Assembly: GCA_964361325.1 (NCBI GenBank)
Contig: CAYHZT010000019.1
Coordinates: forward strand, 1-8,257
Direction of reading: 5' to 3'
DNA: 8,257 nucleotides
From: 2011-GWA2-47-8b sp964361325
GTDB taxonomy: Bacteria > Patescibacteriota > Minisyncoccia > UBA6257 > WO2-44-18
In this document: positions 4,297-8,257 of the stretch, one piece after another
Layout: the number at the start of each line of letters is the position of its first letter
Position numbering within the stretch: position 1 is the stretch's first letter
The notes under the pieces: generated by a model
What the model was told of the DNA's origin: nothing
The model's input: the letters and a program-made list of their open reading frames with translations, nothing else
Databases searched by the model: none
Program-made: the position numbers and the translations under genes

Positions 4297-6519
4297 ATGC
4301 AGGAAGAACAAGAAGAATTCAATAAAGCGTACGATCCGAAAACAACCGAAGAAATAATCTATAAATTTTGGGAAGAATCCGATTTTTTTAAGCCGGTGAC
4401 ATTGGACGCTAAACGCCAAGCGTCCGACAAAACGTATTCGATTCATCTTCCGCCGCCGAACGTAACCGGCTCGTTGCATATGGGTCACGCGCTCAATGTT
4501 ACCTTGAGCGATATTTTGATTCGCTATCATCGGATGCGGGGAGATAAAACGGTCTGGTTTCCCGGCACCGATCACGCCGGAATCGCCACACAAAATGTTG
4601 TGGAGAAAAGTTTAAAAAAAGAAGGAGTCAGCCGTTGGGATTTAGGAAGAGAAAAATTCGTTGAGAAGGTTTGGGAATGGAAAGAGAAATACGGCGACAT
4701 TATTATCAGTCAATTAAAAAAGCTCGGCGCTTCCTGCGATTGGTCGCGCGTGCGATTTACTATGGATCCGGAATATGCCGATCGGGTGAAAAAAGTTTTT
4801 ATTCATTATTACGAGAAGGGATTAATATATCGTGGCAAGCGAGTGGTCAGTTGGTGCACGGCTTGCCAAACTTCGCTTTCGGATTTGGAAATTGAATATA
4901 AAGAAGAAAAAACAAAACTTTGGCACATCAAATATCCAATTGTTATGGAAGCGCAGGTTAACAAAAAAGAGTCCGGTGGGACGTACGTTGTTAACCCTGA
5001 ATATATAGTAGTGGCGACTACCCGCCCGGAAACTATGCTCGGCGATTCCGCGGTGGCGGTGAACCCGAAAGACGAACGCTATAAAAACATTGTCGGTAAA
5101 AAAGTTTTGTTGCCGATACAAAATCGGGAAATTCCAATTGTCACCGACGAAAAGATAGATATGGCTTTCGGGACCGGTGCGGTAAAAGTCACTCCCGCGC
5201 ATGACTTGTTGGACGCCGAGATTGGAGAGCGGCACAAACTTCCATTTATTCAAGTAATCAATGAACGGGGAAAAATGACCGCCGAAGCGGGAAAAGAATT
5301 CGAAGGATTGAAAATTGTCGAGACGCGCGAAAAGGTAGTCGCGGAATTGGACAAGCTCGGACTGATAATAAAGACCGAAGATTACACGCATAACTTGGCG
5401 ATTTGCTACCGGAGCGCCACGCCGATCGAGCCGCTACTAAGCGATCAATGGTTTTTGAAAATGGAAGAGTTGGCAAAAAAAACTATCAAAGCGGTTAAGT
5501 CGGGAAAAACCAAAATAATTCCGGAAAATTTCGAGAAAGTGCTTTTGGACTGGATGGAAAATGTCCGTGACTGGTGTATTTCCCGACAGATCTGGTGGGG
5601 ACACCAGCTTCCCGTTTACTTTTGTAAACAGGAAGCAAATTCGAAATCCGATCCGCCAGCTAGCGGATCAAATCCCAAACAGTTTATAGTCGCCGTCGAA
5701 AAACCAGTCAAGTGTCCATTTTGTAAAAACTGCGTTATGGAACAGTCGGCCGACATTCTTGATACTTGGTTTTCGTCCGCGCTCTGGCCGTTTGCCGGCC
5801 TTTCCGAAAAAGACCTGAAAGATTTTTATCCATCCAGCGTTTTAATTACCGCGCGCGATATCATCAATTTATGGGTGGCGAGGATGATCTTTTCCGGATT
5901 AGAGTTTATGAAAGAAGTGCCGTTTCCGGAAACACTGATTCACGCCACGATACTCACAAAGGAAGGCAAGCGGATGTCCAAAAGCTTGGGCACGGGAATT
6001 GACCCGTTGGGACTAATAGAAAAGTATGGCGCTGACGCGACTCGTTTTGGAATCATCTGGCAGGCTATGGGTACGCAGGATGTGCATTGGGATGAAGCCG
6101 CCGTAGTGGCGGGCAGGAAATTCGCCAATAAACTTTGGAATATCAGCCGATTTTGCCAGGGCAAAATCGGAAATGCCAAATTCCAAATGCCAAATTCCAA
6201 ACAAATTTCAAAACTCAAACTACAAAAAGAAGACGAAGAAATTTTAGAAAAATTTAAAAATTTAAAGCAGGAAGTTGAAAAAGGGATAGAAGGTTATGAT
6301 TTTGGACCCACGCTCCATAAAATCTACGATTTTATCTGGCATGAGTTTGCGGATAAGTATATAGAGGCGACCAAGCAGCGGGAAGATGAAAATGTTAAAA
6401 TGACTTTGGGATATTTACTGGCGGAATCGTTGAAACAACTGCACCCTTTTATGCCGTTTATTACCGAAGAAATACACCGCCGATTTTTCGGCAATGCTTT
6501 AATCGTTAAGCAATGGTAA
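4297..6519 (+). CDS. valS: Valine--tRNA ligase, short form lacking the C-terminal arm
   Basis: ValRS attaches valine to tRNA-Val and hydrolyses mischarged Thr-tRNA-Val. The 740-residue class I enzyme shows NVTGSLHMGH (HIGH motif, H61-H64), GTDHAGIATQ, the CP1 editing-domain motifs TTRPET (241-246) and TPAHD (H302-D303), DWCISRQIWWGH (from 425), DTWFSSALWPF and RMSKS (559-563). Cysteines C187/C190 and C443, C473, C476 suggest zinc knuckles; the partner of C443 is not obvious. The anticodon-binding part includes NKLWNISRF and HPFMPFITEEI. The protein stops about 20 residues after that last motif, whereas many bacterial ValRS continue to 850-950 residues with a coiled-coil arm. It carries a palindrome-encoded insert (about 451-458) and a repeat segment (about 617-640). 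ATG 4297 is preferred to TTG 4294. Its stop overlaps the next gene by 7 bp. Confidence 0.95.
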   Translation: MQEEQEEFNKAYDPKTTEEIIYKFWEESDFFKPVTLDAKRQASDKTYSIHLPPPNVTGSLHMGHALNVTLSDILIRYHRMRGDKTVWFPGTDHAGIATQNVVEKSLKKEGVSRWDLGREKFVEKVWEWKEKYGDIIISQLKKLGASCDWSRVRFTMDPEYADRVKKVFIHYYEKGLIYRGKRVVSWCTACQTSLSDLEIEYKEEKTKLWHIKYPIVMEAQVNKKESGGTYVVNPEYIVVATTRPETMLGDSAVAVNPKDERYKNIVGKKVLLPIQNREIPIVTDEKIDMAFGTGAVKVTPAHDLLDAEIGERHKLPFIQVINERGKMTAEAGKEFEGLKIVETREKVVAELDKLGLIIKTEDYTHNLAICYRSATPIEPLLSDQWFLKMEELAKKTIKAVKSGKTKIIPENFEKVLLDWMENVRDWCISRQIWWGHQLPVYFCKQEANSKSDPPASGSNPKQFIVAVEKPVKCPFCKNCVMEQSADILDTWFSSALWPFAGLSEKDLKDFYPSSVLITARDIINLWVARMIFSGLEFMKEVPFPETLIHATILTKEGKRMSKSLGTGIDPLGLIEKYGADATRFGIIWQAMGTQDVHWDEAAVVAGRKFANKLWNISRFCQGKIGNAKFQMPNSKQISKLKLQKEDEEILEKFKNLKQEVEKGIEGYDFGPTLHKIYDFIWHEFADKYIEATKQREDENVKMTLGYLLAESLKQLHPFMPFITEEIHRRFFGNALIVKQW
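5650..5669 (+). repeat. Palindrome inserted in frame in valS
   Basis: GATCCGC (5650-5656) pairs with GCGGATC (5663-5669); the 6-nt centre CAGCTA is one substitution (A5662 to G) from making the whole 20 bp a perfect palindrome. It encodes SDPPASGS between C443 and the conserved VEKPVKCPFC segment, where other ValRS have a short zinc-ribbon turn. It is a different sequence from the tsaD palindrome but similar in size and placement in a surface loop. Confidence 0.7.
6147..6170 (+). repeat. Perfect 10-bp hairpin inside valS
   Basis: CCGATTTTGC (6147-6156) and GCAAAATCGG (6161-6170) are exact reverse complements around a CAGG loop. It encodes FCQGKIG just after the conserved NKLWNISR. The tandem repeat at 6171 starts at the next base, so the two may form one composite insertion. 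Confidence 0.65.
6171..6201 (+). repeat. 14-bp tandem repeat in valS
   Basis: AAATGCCAAATTCC occurs twice head to tail (6171-6184 and 6185-6198), followed by a degenerate partial unit. It encodes the lysine- and asparagine-rich linker AKFQMPNSKQ in the variable region between NKLWN and the anticodon-binding helices. Confidence 0.75.
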
Positions 6520-7196
6520 CCTTGCTTTTGATTTTTTTAGGGTTGATTCCGGGTCTGGCTTGGCTAATTTTTTATCTTAAAGAAGATATCAGACACCCGG
6601 AGCCTAAAAGATTAATTTTATACACTTTTCTTGGCGGGGCTTTAGTCACGCTGTTGGTTTTGCAATTTCAGTATCATATTCACGATTGGCTGATTTCTCA
6701 GGGATTCTCTTCTTTTGGATTAGTATCTTTTATTTTACTTGCCAGCGTGGAAGAGTTTTTTAAATTTTTTGCCGTCTTTGTATTAATCAGCCGGCGCAAA
6801 GAATTCGACGAACCGATAGATGCCATGGTCTATATGATAGTTGCGGCGTTGGGCTTCGCTACAGTGGAAAATGTTGCTTCTGTTCTGCAAACCAATTCGA
6901 TTACTTGGCCAAGCGTTGGACCGATAGAAACAACAATTCTGCGCTTTGTCGGCGCGACGCTTTTGCATACCCTTGCTTCGGGACTGGTTGGGTATCAATG
7001 GGGCCAGGCAATATATAAAAAAAGCGGTTACGTGGGGATGATTGGTATTGGTCTTGTAGTGGCGACTTTGTTGCACGCAGTTTTCAACTATCTTATAATT
7101 AGATCAGAGCCAATTGCGTTGCCGTTAATCTTTTTGATATTTTTCGCCCTGTTTATTTTAAGCGATTTTGAAAAACTAAAGAGAGAAAGTCCGTAA
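6513..7196 (+). CDS. PrsW-family intramembrane metalloprotease (M82-like)
   Basis: A 227-residue polytopic membrane protein with about seven hydrophobic helices (roughly 2-22, 35-53, 68-94, 100-123, 139-160, 171-195, 199-218). PrsW family hallmarks are all present: DIRHPEPKRL after the first helix, the EExxK motif EEFFK (E80, E81, K84), GFATVENV (E119, N120), the first histidine motif LLHTLASGLVGY (H152) and the second HAVFN (H188, N192). In Bacillus subtilis PrsW cleaves an anti-sigma factor in response to envelope stress; the substrate here is unknown and no anti-sigma factor is visible. The ATG sits inside the end of valS (7-bp overlap) with no Shine-Dalgarno, so translation is probably coupled. 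It is followed 18 bp later by an Hsp20 gene. Confidence 0.88.
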   Translation: MVTLLLIFLGLIPGLAWLIFYLKEDIRHPEPKRLILYTFLGGALVTLLVLQFQYHIHDWLISQGFSSFGLVSFILLASVEEFFKFFAVFVLISRRKEFDEPIDAMVYMIVAALGFATVENVASVLQTNSITWPSVGPIETTILRFVGATLLHTLASGLVGYQWGQAIYKKSGYVGMIGIGLVVATLLHAVFNYLIIRSEPIALPLIFLIFFALFILSDFEKLKRESP

Positions 7197-7199
7197 TTG

Positions 7200-7205
7200 T
7201 AAAAT
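7200..7205 (+). promoter_or_regulatory. Possible -10 box for the hsp20 gene
   Basis: TAAAAT (5 of 6) ends 9 nt before the ATG, the same geometry as at valS, and no Shine-Dalgarno is present. No convincing -35 is seen at the right distance; TTGAAA at 7168-7173 is too far. The gene may equally be read through from valS-prsW. Confidence 0.3.
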
Positions 7206-7214
7206 ATTTTAAAA

Positions 7215-7682
7215 ATGAATAACGAAGAAATAGAAAATTTAAATCTTGCGGACGGGCAAGAGGTGAGTCCCGAAATTGAACTGGTAAAAACCGGTGATTC
7301 TTTGTTAAAGGAAAAACGATCTCGTTTGGATGAAGACTATTTTGACGAAAGCGAGGGACAGCTGACTATAGATTTATATCAAAATCCCGACGAAATCATT
7401 TTAGAATCGCCGATTGCCGGAGTTAAACCCGATGATTTAGATATCGCCATTACCAACGAATCGGTGACTATCAAGGGCAGTCGTCAGAAAGAGAGGCGCA
7501 TTAAAGAAGAAGATTATTTTTATCAAGAATGTTATTGGGGTAAATTTTCCCGTTCTGTTATTTTGCCGCAAGAGGTGGATGCCGAACGTTCCGAGGCTTC
7601 CATAAAGAATGGAGTTCTAACTATTAAACTTCCTAAACTCAACCGCCAGCGCTCTAAAAAACTTAAAGTCCAGGCCGATTAA
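7215..7682 (+). CDS. Hsp20/alpha-crystallin family small heat-shock protein
   Basis: A 155-residue cytosolic ATP-independent chaperone that holds unfolding proteins. The acidic N-terminal arm (about 1-45) is followed by the alpha-crystallin domain (about 47-142): LTIDLYQNPDEIILESPIAGV, then DDLDIAITNESVTIKG, the ECYWGKFSRSVILP strand (the family's usual YGxFxRxxxLP), and the closing signature GVLTIKLPK (133-141). The C-terminal tail has KKLKV, which fits the I/V-x-I/V oligomerisation motif as LKV (150-152). Length is typical. It lies 18 bp after the PrsW gene, suggesting a common transcript with valS and prsW. No CIRCE-like inverted repeat was found upstream. Confidence 0.93.
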   Translation: MNNEEIENLNLADGQEVSPEIELVKTGDSLLKEKRSRLDEDYFDESEGQLTIDLYQNPDEIILESPIAGVKPDDLDIAITNESVTIKGSRQKERRIKEEDYFYQECYWGKFSRSVILPQEVDAERSEASIKNGVLTIKLPKLNRQRSKKLKVQAD

Positions 7683-7699
7683 TAGTCGTCCCGTTTCCG

Positions 7700-7728
7700 T
7701 TGATTTTTGTTTATAAGCTTGCTACAAT
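7700..7728 (+). promoter_or_regulatory. Promoter for the patatin-like gene
   Basis: The -35 is TTGATT (7700-7705), the spacer is 17 bp, and the -10 is TACAAT (7723-7728, 5 of 6). This is the most standard promoter in the window. The predicted start near 7735 gives a leader of about 30 nt. An imperfect dyad AAGCTTGC/GCAAGTTT (7715-7722 / 7733-7740) surrounds the -10 and start point and could be an operator, but is unproven. Confidence 0.6.
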
Positions 7729-7752
7729 GCAGGCAAGTTTCGGCTCTTTGAA

Positions 7753-7757
7753 AGGAG
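7753..7757 (+). promoter_or_regulatory. Shine-Dalgarno that sets the GTG start of the patatin gene
   Basis: AGGAG within AAAGGAGAT, 6 nt before GTG at 7764. It is the only strong ribosome-binding site in the window and decides the non-ATG start. Confidence 0.85.
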
Positions 7758-7763
7758 ATAACC

Positions 7764-8257
7764 GTGAATTTAGGACGAACGGGCGCTATCCTGCCGGGAG
7801 GCGGACTCAAGTGCGCGTTTCAAGCCGGCGCGTTAGCGGCGCTGGATGAATTAGGGGTACATTTTGAAAAAATACAGGGAGTTTCCGGCGGGGCGCTGAA
7901 TGCCGCTAAATACGTCGACAGTAACTCGCGCGATTTAAAAGAGGTTTGGATGGAAGTAGAAAGGCGAGGTTGTGGGATGATTTTTAGCCGGCTTGCGGCG
8001 ATTAAGCACCTTGCCTCTGGAAGCTCGGCGCTTTACAGCGATTATGGACTGAATTATCTAGTCGGCAGTTTAGATGCGGAAAAAATTATCAACTCTCCCA
8101 TTAAGTTGGAAATCGTGGTTTGGAACGAACTTGCCGAAAAGTCGGAAGTTGTCCGCAATCATGAATTTCACAACGATCCCGCTGGTCATCATACTCTGCG
8201 CCGGTTCGTTAAGGCTTCGGCGAGCTTTCCAGGGTTTTTTATGCCTGAACGCATCAA
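7764..8257 (+). CDS. Patatin-like phospholipase, N-terminal part (3' end outside window)
   Basis: A reading frame from GTG 7764 is open to the right edge, giving 164 codons. It encodes a patatin/RssA-type serine lipid hydrolase. The oxyanion-hole glycine motif is PGGGLK (GGG at residues 12-14), followed by FQAGALAAL. The nucleophile elbow is GVSGG with catalytic Ser41, then ALNAAKYV. SASFPGFFMPERI near the edge matches the conserved ASxxFP-P segment. The catalytic aspartate (DGG/DGA motif) would lie beyond the window. A Cys follows the GGGLK motif where many members have Gly. There is no signal peptide, so it is probably cytosolic. It has its own promoter and a strong ribosome-binding site, so it is separate from the valS-prsW-hsp20 unit. 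The substrate cannot be inferred. Confidence 0.9.
   Translation, partial: MNLGRTGAILPGGGLKCAFQAGALAALDELGVHFEKIQGVSGGALNAAKYVDSNSRDLKEVWMEVERRGCGMIFSRLAAIKHLASGSSALYSDYGLNYLVGSLDAEKIINSPIKLEIVVWNELAEKSEVVRNHEFHNDPAGHHTLRRFVKASASFPGFFMPERI

Noticed and set aside
4822..5391. 189-codon minus-strand open frame opposite valS
   Set aside because: Lies wholly inside valS, shows no recognisable domain, and its composition is that of a reverse-strand shadow.

Overview
The window looks like part of a small-genome bacterium of the Candidate Phyla Radiation (Patescibacteria), most likely a Parcubacteria-type lineage. This is an inference from three things: short GC-rich palindromes and AT-rich repeats sit in frame inside housekeeping genes, ribosome-binding sites are weak or absent for most genes, and the tRNA gene does not encode CCA. 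TGA is used as a stop codon (the GGDEF gene), which argues against the UGA-recoding CPR groups. No taxonomic marker is present to prove the assignment.

Layout: (1) 1-1631, the C-terminal three quarters of RecG helicase on the + strand, cut by the left edge. (2) 1756-2121, a DoxX-family membrane protein on the - strand, convergent with recG. (3) 2207-2278, a tRNA-Glu(UUC) gene, followed after 13 nt by a stand-alone GGDEF diguanylate cyclase (2292-2903). That gene overlaps tsaD (2884-3957), the t6A tRNA-modification gene, by 20 bp. (4) 3958-4293, a 336-bp non-coding region with unusual content: a 129-bp MITE-like element with near-terminal perfect inverted repeats and a 9-bp flanking direct repeat, then a promoter, three predicted hairpins and a strong intrinsic terminator that together look like a free-standing ~120-nt RNA gene, then a -10 box placed so that valS would be transcribed without a leader. 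(5) 4297-7682, valS (lacking the usual C-terminal arm), a PrsW-type membrane protease overlapping valS by 7 bp, and an Hsp20 chaperone 18 bp further on, probably one transcription unit. (6) From 7764 to the right edge, the start of a patatin-like lipid hydrolase with its own good promoter and the only strong Shine-Dalgarno sequence in the window.

Functionally the genes cover DNA repair (RecG), translation (tRNA-Glu, TsaD, ValRS), membrane and stress functions (DoxX, PrsW, Hsp20, patatin) and c-di-GMP signalling. The most unusual material is the tsaD-valS intergenic region and the palindromic or repeated segments inserted in frame into tsaD and valS.
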